Source: Aquitalea palustris (lineage in GTDB: Bacteria > Pseudomonadota > Gammaproteobacteria > Burkholderiales > Chromobacteriaceae). From it: a stretch of DNA of 64,000 bases. Shown in pieces: positions 34,841-43,727 of this stretch. Under the pieces are notes generated by a model. That model was given only the letters and a program-made list of their open reading frames with translations, searched no databases and was not told where the DNA came from. The stretch spans positions 28,800 to 92,799 of the forward strand of contig NZ_RFAR01000046.1 in assembly GCF_003693445.1 (NCBI RefSeq), written 5' to 3'. The translations under genes were made by a program, and so were the position numbers. The stretch's first letter is position 1, and each line of letters begins with the position of its first letter.

Positions 34841-35844
34841 CAGCGTACCTCGCGCATGTCGTCGCGGCTGATCTGCAACCGTACTTCGGTGCCGGCCGGC
34901 ATCAGGTCGCTGGCGGTACGGTTCAGCCGGTCTACCTGCAGGGTGATGCCGGCACTTTCAATCTGGTAGCGGATGATATTGCCCAGCAGCTGGTGCTGGC
35001 GGATGGTGCCGGCCAGGGTGCCGTCCTGCTGGCTGTGGCCGTCCAGTACGTGAATGGATTCCGGGCGGATGGCCAGGTGGCCGCTGATGTTCAGCCCCAG
35101 CAGGCGGTTGGTGTCGGCCGCACCCAGCAGATTGTAATTGCCCATGAAACGGGCAACAAACTCGGTGGCCGGTTCGGTGTAGACGATTTCGGCGCGGCCT
35201 TCCTGCTCCACCCGGCCCTGGTTCATCACGAAGATGCGGTCGGACATGGTGAGCGCTTCTTCCTGATCGTGGGTGACGAAAATGGTGGTCAGGCCGAGGC
35301 GGCGCTGGATGTCGCGGATCTGTTCGCGCAGATTCTTGCGGATGCGCGCGTCCAGTGCCGACAAGGGCTCGTCCAGCAACAGGATGCGCGGCTCCACTAC
35401 CAGGGCACGGGCCAGCGCCACGCGTTGACGCTGCCCGCCGGACAATTCGTGCGGGTAGTGGTTCTCCTTGCCGGTCAGCTCCACCAGCTTGATCACCTCG
35501 GCCACCTTGCGCTTGATGTCGTCGGCCGGGCATTTGCGCATTTTCAGGCCAAAGCCGATGTTCTGCGTCACGTTCATATTGGGAAACAGCGCATAGCTCT
35601 GGAACACCATGCCGATGCCGCGCTTTTGTGCGGCCTGCTGGGTGATGTCCTCGCCACCGACGCAGATGCGGCCGGAGGTGGGGGTTTCAAAGCCGGCGAT
35701 CATGCGCAGTACCGTGGTCTTGCCGCAGCCGGAGGGGCCAAGGAAAGTCACAAACTCGCCCTGTTCGATGCTCATGTTGAAGTCGTGCACCACGACGTGG
35801 TCGTCGAAGCGCTTGTGCAGATTATTGATGGTGAGATAGGCCAT
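34840..35844 (-). CDS. ABC transporter ATPase (2-aminoethylphosphonate/spermidine type)
   Basis: 334 aa. Walker A GPSGCGKTT (36-44), signature LSGGQRQRVALARAL, Walker B ILLDEPLSALD, and a C-terminal TOBE region from about 240. Closest in style to PotA/AfuC/PhnT ATPases. With two permeases, a binding protein, a HAD phosphatase and a UTRA regulator next door, a phosphonate or other phosphorylated organic substrate is the best guess. Confidence 0.88.
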   Translation of the reverse strand: MAYLTINNLHKRFDDHVVVHDFNMSIEQGEFVTFLGPSGCGKTTVLRMIAGFETPTSGRICVGGEDITQQAAQKRGIGMVFQSYALFPNMNVTQNIGFGLKMRKCPADDIKRKVAEVIKLVELTGKENHYPHELSGGQRQRVALARALVVEPRILLLDEPLSALDARIRKNLREQIRDIQRRLGLTTIFVTHDQEEALTMSDRIFVMNQGRVEQEGRAEIVYTEPATEFVARFMGNYNLLGAADTNRLLGLNISGHLAIRPESIHVLDGHSQQDGTLAGTIRQHQLLGNIIRYQIESAGITLQVDRLNRTASDLMPAGTEVRLQISRDDMREVR

Positions 35845-35870
35845 GCTGGTTCCTTGAATTCTGTCTGTGC

Positions 35871-36662
35871 TCAGGCCGTCTTGCGGGCCGGGCGGGCATT
35901 GCGGGCGAATACCTGGATCAGCCCCATCGAGGCCCAGGTCACCATGAAGGCGATGATGGCCAGAGCCGACGGCTCGTAAGCCCGGTTGGCGCCAATCAGC
36001 TGCAGATAGGGGCCAAAAGCCGGGCGGCCCAGCAGGCTGGCCATGGTGAATTCGCCAATCACTACCGCAAAGGTAAGAAAGGCGCCGGACAGGATGGCCG
36101 ATTTCACATTGGGAAAAATCACCTGCAGCAGGATGCTGGGCCAGCTGGCGCCCAGGCTCTCCGCCGCTTCGGTCAGCGTGCGCACGTCGATGGCCCTGAG
36201 GCCGGCATCAACCGAGCGGTACAGATAGGGCAGGGCCAGCGTCACGTAGCTGCACATCAACAGCAGGTCGGTGGCGCGTTCATTGCCGGTCAGCGGCAGC
36301 CAGGAGCTGCTGTTGTACAGCTTGAGGTAGCCAAACACGATGACGATGGCCGGAATCACCAGCGGCAGCAGGGTGATGAACTCCACCAGCGGGCGCAACC
36401 GTGGCAGCTTCAGCTGAATCCAGTAGGCGGTGGGCACCACCAGCAGGATGCCGACGATGATGGTGAGCACCGCCATCAGCGTGGAGTAGCCAAAGGTGGC
36501 CTGGAAGCCGGGGTCGGCCAGCACCACCTTGTAGGCCTCGAAGCTGTAGCCGTCGCGGTTCATCTTCAGGCTGAATTCGAAAGTGGCGATCAGCGGCAGA
36601 ACAAAATAAAGGGTGCCGATGGCAATGGCCACCCAGGCGCCCAGTCGGGATGTCGATTTCAT
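35871..36662 (-). CDS. ABC transporter permease
   Basis: 263 aa, six predicted helices with the BPD_transp_1 EAA loop (EAAESLGASWPSILLQVIFP) at about 175-194. PhnV/PotC-like second permease. Start overlaps the preceding permease by 4 bases (ATGA). Confidence 0.88.
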   Translation of the reverse strand: MKSTSRLGAWVAIAIGTLYFVLPLIATFEFSLKMNRDGYSFEAYKVVLADPGFQATFGYSTLMAVLTIIVGILLVVPTAYWIQLKLPRLRPLVEFITLLPLVIPAIVIVFGYLKLYNSSSWLPLTGNERATDLLLMCSYVTLALPYLYRSVDAGLRAIDVRTLTEAAESLGASWPSILLQVIFPNVKSAILSGAFLTFAVVIGEFTMASLLGRPAFGPYLQLIGANRAYEPSALAIIAFMVTWASMGLIQVFARNARPARKTA

Positions 36663-37573
36663 TCACGCCCCCTTTCGGCGCGGCTGCGCAGCCAGATATA
36701 GCCGGCATTGGATAGGCCGGTCACCACGATCATGCCCAGTGCCAGGGCGTAGCCCAGATTCTGGTCGTGCAGCACGTCGCCGCGAATCTGTGCATACAGC
36801 AGGATGGGAACGATATTGAGCGAGCTGCCAGTCAGCGCATAGGCTGTGGCCACCGCGCCAAAGGCATTGGCGAACAGCAACAGCGCCGAGCCCATGATGC
36901 TGGGCCACAGGATGGGCAGGGCGATATGCCACCAGTAGGCCACGCTGTTGCCGCCCAGGCTTTCGCAGGCTTCGCGCCATTCGGCACGCAGGCCATCGAT
37001 GGCCGGGGTGACAATCAGCACCATCAGCGGAATCTGGAAGTACAGATAGGTCAGCGTCAGGCCCAGAAAGCTGAGAATGGAAAAGCCAGTACCGTAGAGG
37101 TCGAAGTCGGCATAGTTGCGCAGCAATACCGTCACCAGACCCATGCGGCCCAGGGTGGACAGAAAGGCGAAGGACAAGGGGATGCCGGCAAAATTGGAGG
37201 CGACGCCGGAAAAGGTCATCAGCGTCGGGCGTATCCATTGCGGCAAGCCGCCCTGAATGGCGGCCAGCGCCAGCGCCAGGCCGATGACCGTGCCACCCAG
37301 CGCCGAAGCCGCGCTGACTTCAAAGCTGATCCAGTAAGCCGACAGGATGCTGTCGTCGAACAGCTTGGCGATATTGCCCAGGGTGAAGTGGCCGTCGGCA
37401 TCCTGAAACGCCCCTATCATCAGCGTGGCGGTGGGCAGGATCAGAAACAGCAATGCAAACAGGAAAAACGGTGCCACGCCCAGCCAGTTGAGCGCCGACA
37501 GTGTCAGACCCTTGCGGATCTGGCCGGCTCCGGGCTCGGGGCGGTGCGTGAGGGAATCGGGTGAAGTACTCAT
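36659..37573 (-). CDS. ABC transporter permease
   Basis: 304 aa from the ATG at 37,573; the in-frame ATG at 37,702 would add 43 hydrophilic residues overlapping the intergenic hairpin. Six helices from about residue 28; EAA loop EACESLGGNSVAYWWHIALP near 210-230. PhnU/PotB-like first permease of the importer. Confidence 0.87.
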   Translation of the reverse strand: MSTSPDSLTHRPEPGAGQIRKGLTLSALNWLGVAPFFLFALLFLILPTATLMIGAFQDADGHFTLGNIAKLFDDSILSAYWISFEVSAASALGGTVIGLALALAAIQGGLPQWIRPTLMTFSGVASNFAGIPLSFAFLSTLGRMGLVTVLLRNYADFDLYGTGFSILSFLGLTLTYLYFQIPLMVLIVTPAIDGLRAEWREACESLGGNSVAYWWHIALPILWPSIMGSALLLFANAFGAVATAYALTGSSLNIVPILLYAQIRGDVLHDQNLGYALALGMIVVTGLSNAGYIWLRSRAERGRE

Positions 37574-37700
37574 CCGTGGTGCAGCCTCGTGTACAAGGGA
37601 GTGCCCGGCATCAGCAGTGGGGGGGCCGGTGGGCTGCCGCTGCCTTGCTGTTGTACTGCCGCAGGGGCAGGTTCGGGTCGGGTCCCTGATGGGTGGGATC

Positions 37701-37731
37701 AAAAACCGTCATGGCCGCTTGCACGGCCATG
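37701..37731 (-). terminator. Attenuating hairpin between binding-protein and permease genes
   Basis: 8-bp stem CATGGCCG / CGGCCATG with a six-base loop, then ACGG and UUUUU on the minus strand. Located 29 bases after the binding-protein stop. Such hairpins let binding protein be made in excess over the membrane components. Confidence 0.6.
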
Positions 37732-37759
37732 AGGTCTGGGTGCTCAGATGCTGACGGGC

Positions 37760-38857
37760 TTACTTGACGTTGCTGCCCACCACGCTGTCCCACTGCTTGG
37801 TGATGGTGGCCTTGTACACTTCCTGTTGTTCCAGGGTGGGGAAGACGGCCTTTTTGTAGTTGGCGGCAGCCGGCAGCTTGGACAGCAGGTCAGCCGGTAC
37901 TTTCTTGCGCGCAGCCAGGTCGTTGAAACGGCTCGGGTGGCAATAGCCCTTCAGCCAGCCCAGTTGGCCTTCGTCGGAGTACAGGTATTCCATCCACAGC
38001 TTGGCGGCGTTCGGGTGCGGAGCGTAGGCGCTGATCGCCTGTACATACACGCCAGCCACCACGCCGGACTTCGGTACTACCACGGCCACTTTCGGGTTGC
38101 CCTTCAGGGTGTCGCGGTCGGCCAGGGCGTTGTAGTCCCAGCGTACGATGATGGGGGTGGTGCCCTGGGCCAGCGAGGCCGCCTTGCCGATCACCGGTAC
38201 GAAGTTGCCGTTCTTGTTCAGTTGCGAGAAGAATTTCAGGCCGGCATCGGCGGCCTTGGCCGGGTTGCCACCTGCTTGCGACAGGCCGGCAGCGTACACG
38301 CCCATGATGGCCTGGTTGGCGGTGCGCGGGTCACCGGCCAGCGCCACGGCGTTCTTGTATTCCGGTTTCAGGAGGTCAGCCCAGTCGGCCGGTACTTTCT
38401 TGATGATGTCGGTATTCACTTCGAAGGCCAGCACGCCGTAGTAGTCGCCGTACCAGAAGCCATCCTTGTCCTTCACCTCAGCCGGAATGCTGTTCCAGGT
38501 GGACACCTTGTACGGCTGGATCAGGCCGGCTTCCTTGGCTTGCGGGCCAAAGGACAGACCAACGTCGATCACGTCCGGTGCCTGCGGGCCCTTGTTGCCC
38601 TTGTTGGCCTTGATGGCTTCGACTTCATCACCGGAACCAGCGTCAGGATTCAGTTCGTTCACCTTGATGCCGTACTTGGCCTTGAAGCCGGCCACCAGGT
38701 CGCCATAGCCACACCAGTCATGCGGCAGGCCGATGGTGGTCAGCTCGCCTTCCTGCTTGGCCGCCTTGATCAGGCTGTTCAGATCCTGTGCATGTACAGC
38801 GGAAGCACCTACACTCAGTGCGGACAAAACTACTGCAGCCATCAGCTTCTTGTTCAT
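37760..38857 (-). CDS. ABC transporter periplasmic binding protein (phosphonate/iron type)
   Basis: 365 aa from the ATG at 38,857 (AAAGGA eight bases upstream; an ATG at 38,866 overlaps it). Sec signal about residues 1-23 (cleavage SAVHA/Q). The mature part is a type II binding fold of the SBP_bac_6/AfuA-PotD-like group (EGELTTIGLPHDWCGYGDLVAGF). First gene of the importer operon. Very similar proteins are annotated as 2-aminoethylphosphonate binders in other proteobacteria; the ligand is inferred, not shown. Confidence 0.86.
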   Translation of the reverse strand: MNKKLMAAVVLSALSVGASAVHAQDLNSLIKAAKQEGELTTIGLPHDWCGYGDLVAGFKAKYGIKVNELNPDAGSGDEVEAIKANKGNKGPQAPDVIDVGLSFGPQAKEAGLIQPYKVSTWNSIPAEVKDKDGFWYGDYYGVLAFEVNTDIIKKVPADWADLLKPEYKNAVALAGDPRTANQAIMGVYAAGLSQAGGNPAKAADAGLKFFSQLNKNGNFVPVIGKAASLAQGTTPIIVRWDYNALADRDTLKGNPKVAVVVPKSGVVAGVYVQAISAYAPHPNAAKLWMEYLYSDEGQLGWLKGYCHPSRFNDLAARKKVPADLLSKLPAAANYKKAVFPTLEQQEVYKATITKQWDSVVGSNVK

Positions 38858-38866
38858 TGGTTCCAT

Positions 38867-39038
38867 CCTTTGGACTAGGTCAGTTGAGCAGGGCGATCAT
38901 AGGCAGTGCAGATGACGAAATGATGTGGGGGAAGTTTCAGTTGCATGTCTGTTGTGTGAAGTCTTGCGTACGACCTGTTTTGGCCATATTCCGACATGCT
39001 GTCGCAGGCTTGTCATTTGAGTTTGCTAAACAGTCATG
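38867..39038. promoter_or_regulatory. Divergent control region between importer and its GntR-type regulator
   Basis: Together with copy B of the 110-bp repeat this is the only DNA between the divergent importer operon and the regulator gene, so importer promoter and operator should lie here. I cannot pick a convincing -35/-10 pair or operator by eye. Confidence 0.4.
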
Positions 39039-39148
39039 GCGGCTAACAAAATAGCGCAGCGTCCCTGAGGCAAGCTGTGCCGATGCTGGCAATACCAGCA
39101 GTACGGCAAGCCGGCCTGATGCTGCTGCAGGGCTTTGTTAGCGGCTCC
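39039..39148. repeat. 110-bp MITE-like dispersed repeat, copy B
   Basis: Partner of 11,391-11,500. Ends GCGGCTAACAAAA and CTTTGTTAGCGGC are inverted, and an inner hairpin TGCTGG-CAATA-CCAGCA is visible. It ends 36 bases before the regulator start codon, so it forms part of that leader. In-frame codons run back into it, but they are repeat sequence rather than protein extension. Confidence 0.6.
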
Positions 39149-39184
39149 CAGCTGCAATCAAATCAACGTGGACTAGTCCAGAGC

Positions 39185-39949
39185 ATGTCAGAAGAAAATA
39201 ACCAGACACAAGTCGCCCGGATAAGACAGTCCCTGCTGGCGCAGATCGAGGGGGGATTGTTGCCTCCCGGCGGTAAATTGCCGTCCGAACGCAGCTTGTC
39301 CGAGCTGTTTGATACCACCCGTATCACCCTGAAAGATGCCTTGCTGGCGCTGGAGGCCGAAGGCTGCATCTACCGTGAGGACCGGCGTGGCTGGTTTGTC
39401 GCCCCGCCCCGGCTGGAATACAACCCGCAATACCGGGTGCATTTCCAGCAGATGGTGCAGCAGCAGCAACGGCGCGTGGATACCCGGGTGTTGTCGGCGC
39501 GCAGCATGGTGGCCACGCCGGAGATGTGCCAGCGGCTGCAATTGTCGGCACTGGCGCGGGTTTTGCAGATTTGCCGCCAGCGCAGCCTGGATGGCCGGGT
39601 GGTGATGTATGTCGAGCACTATCTGAAGCCGGAATGCTTTCCCGGCATCATGAACGAAGACCTGTCGCAATCGCTGACCGAGCTGTACCAGACGCGTTAC
39701 GGCCTGCATTACCGCCGTTCACGCTTCGACATCACCCCCACGGCCGCACGCGGTGAGGTGGCGCAGGCGCTGATGCTGGCCGATGGCAGCCCCATCCTGC
39801 GCATCACCCGCATCAATTACGACCAGCAGCAGCGCATCATCGATTGTGATGTCGAGTACTGGCGGCACGATGCCATCCGGCTGTCGGTGGACAGCCAGCT
39901 GCCGACCGAGCCGGGCGATCTGGGCATTACTGCCATGCCAATGGGCTAA
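39185..39949 (+). CDS. GntR-family regulator with UTRA domain (PhnF/PhnR-like)
   Basis: 254 aa from the ATG at 39,185. The GntR winged helix covers residues 10-75 (LPPGGKLPSERSLSELF, TRITLKDALLALEAEGCIYREDRRGWFV), then a UTRA ligand-binding domain from about 100 to the end. UTRA regulators often sense the substrate of the adjacent transporter. Divergent from the phosphonate-type importer, so it probably controls that operon. A start at 39,077 would place 36 residues in the dispersed repeat and is rejected. Confidence 0.88.
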   Translation: MSEENNQTQVARIRQSLLAQIEGGLLPPGGKLPSERSLSELFDTTRITLKDALLALEAEGCIYREDRRGWFVAPPRLEYNPQYRVHFQQMVQQQQRRVDTRVLSARSMVATPEMCQRLQLSALARVLQICRQRSLDGRVVMYVEHYLKPECFPGIMNEDLSQSLTELYQTRYGLHYRRSRFDITPTAARGEVAQALMLADGSPILRITRINYDQQQRIIDCDVEYWRHDAIRLSVDSQLPTEPGDLGITAMPMG

Positions 39950-40096
39950 TGTGTGAATTATTTGTCATTTTTGTCATGAATTAACAATTGCACACATTTC
40001 CATTACAAATGCTTACCAAGTGATACAGCCCCGGTACAGACTGAGATGCTTGCCTGGTTCATGCTGCAATCACGATAACAACACCGGAGAATGCTG

Positions 40097-40612
40097 ATGA
40101 AAAACCGAATCCATCGCCTGGCCGGCTGGCTGCTGCTGGCCGCTGCGACCAGCAGCCTGACAGCCTGCGTCGTGACTCCGACCCGCACCCAGGTGGTGTA
40201 CAAGCCGGCCCCGGTGGCTGCCGCCCCGCACTGGAATCCTGCCGAACATCCCTATTACGGCCATGCCATGAGCGATCTGCGCCAGGCGCGCGCTCTGCTG
40301 GCGCGGCCGGATGCACAACCGGTGCAGGATGACGAGCGCTGGGCAGTCGGTGCCATCGATGCCGCCCTGAAGGAAATGACCCAGGCGTCGATCCAGGATG
40401 GCAAGAACCCCTGGCAGCCGCAGCCTGTCGATGCACGCCTCAGCCCGACCGACCGCTTCCATCAGGCCCTGCAATTGCTGGATCAGGCCAAGCGCGATGC
40501 CAGCCACCGCGAGGATGACCCCTGGGTGCGTGACTTGCAGGGACGCATCCTGCACCACATCGACGATGCTCATCGTGCCACCCAGCAAGCCATTGCCGAC
40601 GCACTGCGCTGA
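40097..40612 (+). CDS. Paralogous exported protein 1 (lipoprotein)
   Basis: 171 aa from the ATG at 40,097 (GGAG eight bases upstream). Lipoprotein signal with lipobox SLTAC near residue 24. The mature part shares with the next gene the blocks HPYYxHAMxDLRxAR and DRFHQALxLLDxAKxDAS and similar spacing, so the two arose by duplication. Helical, charged, no enzyme motif. Function unknown; an envelope role is likely from the location. Confidence 0.78.
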   Translation: MKNRIHRLAGWLLLAAATSSLTACVVTPTRTQVVYKPAPVAAAPHWNPAEHPYYGHAMSDLRQARALLARPDAQPVQDDERWAVGAIDAALKEMTQASIQDGKNPWQPQPVDARLSPTDRFHQALQLLDQAKRDASHREDDPWVRDLQGRILHHIDDAHRATQQAIADALR

Positions 40613-40677
40613 ACCCGGCTGTGCTACTGCTTTACCGCAACAATAATAAAGATCGCTTGTAATCAAGGAGAGCAATC

Positions 40678-41223
40678 ATGTTGATCCTGAAGAAATCTGT
40701 CGCCAGCCTGCTGCTGGCTGGTGTGGCCCTGCTGGCAAGCGGATCGGCCATGGCCGATGACTGGCACGGCAATGACTGGCATCCCGACATGCGCCAGGGG
40801 GAGTGGCATGAAGGCATGCCCTGGCGCTTCGAGCAGCACCACTGGCAGCCGGAACAGCATCCCTACTACAGCCATGCCATGACTGACCTGCGCATCGCCC
40901 GTGATTTGCTGTCCCGTCCGGACCAGCCACGGGTGGAGCAGGGCGAGCGCCGTGCCGTGGAAGCCATCAACCAGGCCCTGCATGCCATGCATGATGCGGC
41001 CATCGATGATGGCAAAGACCCCTTCCAGCGCCAGCCGCCGGATGCCAGCTACCGTCCGGATGACCGCTTCCACCAGGCCCTGCGCCTGCTGGACAAGGCA
41101 AAGCAGGATGCCAGCCATGAAGAGGACGATCCCTATCTGCGTGGCCTGCAACATTACATCCTCGGTCAGATCGGTGTCGCCCAGCATGCTGTGAATGACG
41201 CCATCAACGAAGCATTGCGCTAA
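40678..41223 (+). CDS. Paralogous exported protein 2 (soluble periplasmic)
   Basis: 181 aa; Sec signal at about residues 1-26 (cleavage AMA/DD), no lipobox cysteine. His/Trp-rich N-terminal part (DDWHGNDWHPD, HHWQPEQHPYY) could bind metal. The rest aligns with the lipoprotein encoded just upstream. AAGGAG lies seven bases before the ATG. So the duplicated pair has one membrane-anchored and one soluble member. Confidence 0.78.
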   Translation: MLILKKSVASLLLAGVALLASGSAMADDWHGNDWHPDMRQGEWHEGMPWRFEQHHWQPEQHPYYSHAMTDLRIARDLLSRPDQPRVEQGERRAVEAINQALHAMHDAAIDDGKDPFQRQPPDASYRPDDRFHQALRLLDKAKQDASHEEDDPYLRGLQHYILGQIGVAQHAVNDAINEALR

Positions 41224-41241
41224 GCCCTCTTGGTTCCGAGC

Positions 41242-41275
41242 CCCCCGCCACAGCCGGTCTGTCGCGGGGGTTTTT
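41242..41275 (+). terminator. Rho-independent terminator
   Basis: 7-bp G/C stem CCCCCGC / GCGGGGG (15-base loop) followed by TTTTT, 18 bases after the second paralogue. Confidence 0.85.
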
Positions 41276-41357
41276 GCTGCCTGGCGGGCGGCTTGCCGCC
41301 AACCGACCGGTTTTGCGCTACCATGCCGGCTGTTTGATGTTGACCAAGGATGCAACC

Positions 41358-42350
41358 ATGACCCGCCTGCTTGTCCTCTATAGTGGAGGCACCATTGGCA
41401 TGGACCACACCCCGGATGGCCTGGCCCCCGTTTCCGGCCTGCTGCCACGGCTGCTGGAGCGCTTCCGTACTCCGACGCTGGACTTTGACGTGGTGGAATA
41501 CCCGCAGCTGATCGACTCGTCGGCCATCGTGCCGGCGCAGTGGCAGCAATTGCTGGACGACCTGATCGCCCGCTATGCCGATTACGACGGTTTCGTGGTG
41601 ATCCACGGCACCGACACCATGGCCTATACCGCCAGCGTGCTGGCCTTTGCCCTGCAAGGCCTGGCCAAGCCGGTTATTGTCACCGGTTCACAACTGCCGC
41701 TGGTGCATCCGCGCTCGGATGGCTGGAGCAATCTGGCCGATGCGCTGGAGGCCGCCAGCCAGCCCGATCTGCACGAAGTGTGCATTGCCTTCAATCGCCT
41801 GCTGCTGCGTGGCTGCCGTGCACGCAAGCTGGATGCCGCCAGCTTTGCCGGCTTTGCCAGCCCCAATGCCCCGGCCTTGGCCCGCTTTGGCATCCAGGCC
41901 GACTGGCAGCGCCAGCACTGGCTGACCAGTACTGGCGCTTTTGCCCCGGTAAAGCTGGATGTTGCGCTCAAGCTGGCCACCTTTTTCCTCACTCCCGGCC
42001 ATGCCAGTACGCTGGCAGGGCAGATCATGCAGGCGGGCGAACTGGATGGCGCCGTACTGATGAGCTATGGCAATGGCAATACGCCGGCTGATCCGGCCTT
42101 GCTTGCTGGCGTGGCTGCGCTGACCGCCGCTGGTGGTGCAGTGCTGAATATCAGTCAGGTGGTGCATGGCGCGGTCGAAGTCGGGGCCTATGCCGCCAGC
42201 CAGCCACTGGCGCGAGCCGGAGCCGTGGCCGGCGCAGACCTGACACCGGAAGCAGCCACCGCCAAGCTGCTGGTGTTGCTGTCGCAGGGCTTGCGTGGCG
42301 AGGCCTTGCGCCAGCAGCTGGCGACCCCGCTGCGGGGCGAGAGCAGCTAA
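41358..42350 (+). CDS. L-asparaginase, type I (cytoplasmic)
   Basis: 330 aa from the ATG at 41,358 (AAGGA seven bases upstream). N-terminal catalytic threonine region LYSGGTIGM (about 6-14), and the second motif GTDTMAYTAS (about 83-92) with the Thr-Asp pair and later Lys of the asparaginase family. No signal peptide, so cytosolic AnsA-like. Hydrolyses asparagine to aspartate and ammonia. Confidence 0.9.
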   Translation: MTRLLVLYSGGTIGMDHTPDGLAPVSGLLPRLLERFRTPTLDFDVVEYPQLIDSSAIVPAQWQQLLDDLIARYADYDGFVVIHGTDTMAYTASVLAFALQGLAKPVIVTGSQLPLVHPRSDGWSNLADALEAASQPDLHEVCIAFNRLLLRGCRARKLDAASFAGFASPNAPALARFGIQADWQRQHWLTSTGAFAPVKLDVALKLATFFLTPGHASTLAGQIMQAGELDGAVLMSYGNGNTPADPALLAGVAALTAAGGAVLNISQVVHGAVEVGAYAASQPLARAGAVAGADLTPEAATAKLLVLLSQGLRGEALRQQLATPLRGESS

Positions 42351-42378
42351 GCTGGCCAGGCCAGTCCGGGGGAAAGAA

Positions 42379-42405
42379 CAAGGGCGTGCCATTGGCACGC
42401 CCTTG
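42379..42405 (+). terminator. Terminator-like stem-loop after asparaginase
   Basis: Perfect 12-bp stem CAAGGGCGTGCC / GGCACGCCCTTG with a three-base loop, followed by TTGCTTT. Confidence 0.75.
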
Positions 42406-42427
42406 TTGCTTTCAGTAGCGGTGAATT

Positions 42428-43100
42428 GCCTAAAAAACAGGCAGTCATGTTTTTCACTGCCAGATCAGTAGCTTGCCCATGCTATCCACAAGCCCTCCAC
42501 ACCGTGGTACACGTGGGGTGGGGAAAAGCGGGGCTGCTGCCTAAAAAACAGGCAATGGCAGAAAGCCTGTTATGACTCAATGGTTTAGACAGTTTGTCCA
42601 CAGTCCACACACAAGGCTGTCCCCTCTGCTTGTGCAAAACCCTGTTGTGCTGGCCATCACGGCTTGCTCAGTGTGAACTGCTAGCTGCTGCCTAAAAAAG
42701 AAGCAGCACAGGAAAAGTCCATTTCTTTCAGTGGCTTGCTTTAGTTGCCCACAGGCGGTGCACAAGCCTGTCCCCGCCTGCTGTGCAAAAACATGCGCAA
42801 CAGCCCGTTGCAGCGGTGGATAGCGTCAGTAGACGGCGTAAAATGGCCATTGCCTAAAAAACAGGCAGCCAGTAAAACCCTGTCGTGTTTCATGTACTTA
42901 GCCAACTTGCCCACAGACCGTACACAAGGCTGTCCCCGCGCAGTGTGTAAAACTGCGGTGACACTGCCCGGCACAGCCAGACAGCGGCAAACAGCTAATT
43001 GCCTAAAAAACAGGCAGTGGCGGGAAGCCTGATTGCTTTCAGCAACTTAGCCTGTTTGTCCACAGCTCACGCACAAGGCTGTCCCCGCTGGCTGTGCGAA
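42428..43100. repeat. Repeat array, copies 1-5 (about 110-160 bp each) with DnaA-box-like sites
   Basis: Units start at 42,428, 42,539, 42,690, 42,852 and 43,001. Each begins with the hairpin-forming block GCCTAAAAAACAGGCA (copy 3 changed to AAGCAG). After about 50-65 bases most carry a DnaA-box-like TTGTCCACA or TTGCCCACA (copy 1 CTATCCACA), then CACAAGGCTGTCCCC or close variants, then a TGTGCAAAA-like block. Box positions: 42,482, 42,594, 42,745, 42,907 and 43,056. Frames crossing the units are not conserved (copy 2 has a stop), so this is DNA-level repetition, not protein. No ribosome-binding sites. Confidence 0.8.
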
Positions 43101-43187
43101 ACCGCGCACCGTGTGCAGAAATGCGCGGCAACACTACTGGCAGGCTGCCTCCCGACGTATAATCAGACTCTTTGCCGGTGCTGTGCA

Positions 43188-43727
43188 GTGTCAGTCATCA
43201 GAATCGCCGTGATCGGGCCGGAATCCTGCGGCAAGAGCACCTTGTCGCTGCAACTGGCGGCTGCCTTGTGCAGCCAGGGCTTGCGTGCCGTGGCCGTGGC
43301 CGAATATGCGCGCACCTATTACGCCGTACGCGACTATCAGGTGAGCATGGCCGATATCGAAGCCATCGCCGCCGGCCAGTTGCAGGCCGAGCAGCACGCA
43401 GCAGCAGAATACGACTGGCTGGTGTGCGATACCACGGTGCTCACCTGCAAGATCTGGGCCGATGTGGCGTTTGGCCAGCCTTCGCCGGCCCTGCTGCAGC
43501 TGTACCGGCCACAAGACTACCAGTTCACCTTGTTGACTGCGGCCGATATCCCCTGGCAGCCGGACCCGCTGCGCAGCCATCCCGAGCAGCGCGACTGGCT
43601 GCTGGGCTTGTACCAGGCCGAACTGGCGCGCCAGGGCGTGGCCTATACCCTGCTGCAGGGTGGGCAGGCCGAGCGGCTGGCGCAGGCCTGGCAGGCGCTG
43701 GGTCGTGCCGGTTTGCCTAAAAAATAA
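43188..43727 (+). CDS. NadR/AAA_28-like P-loop ATPase
   Basis: 179 aa from a GTG at 43,188; the frame is open further upstream only because it runs through repeat copy 5. P-loop GPESCGKSTLS at about residues 10-20. The rest resembles the nicotinamide-ribose kinase half of NadR (AEYARTYY, VCDTTVLTCKIWADVAFG). There is no nucleotidyltransferase or HTH half. May phosphorylate nicotinamide riboside; not proven. The last codons (LPKK-stop) lie inside repeat copy 6, so the repeat supplies its C-terminus. TATAAT is at 43,158-43,163, giving a short leader. Confidence 0.75.
   Translation: MSVIRIAVIGPESCGKSTLSLQLAAALCSQGLRAVAVAEYARTYYAVRDYQVSMADIEAIAAGQLQAEQHAAAEYDWLVCDTTVLTCKIWADVAFGQPSPALLQLYRPQDYQFTLLTAADIPWQPDPLRSHPEQRDWLLGLYQAELARQGVAYTLLQGGQAERLAQAWQALGRAGLPKK

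Noticed and set aside
42745..43032. Open frames of about 90 codons running through the repeat array
   Set aside because: They arise because repeats happen to stay open in one frame; other copies have stops in the same frame and there are no ribosome-binding sites.
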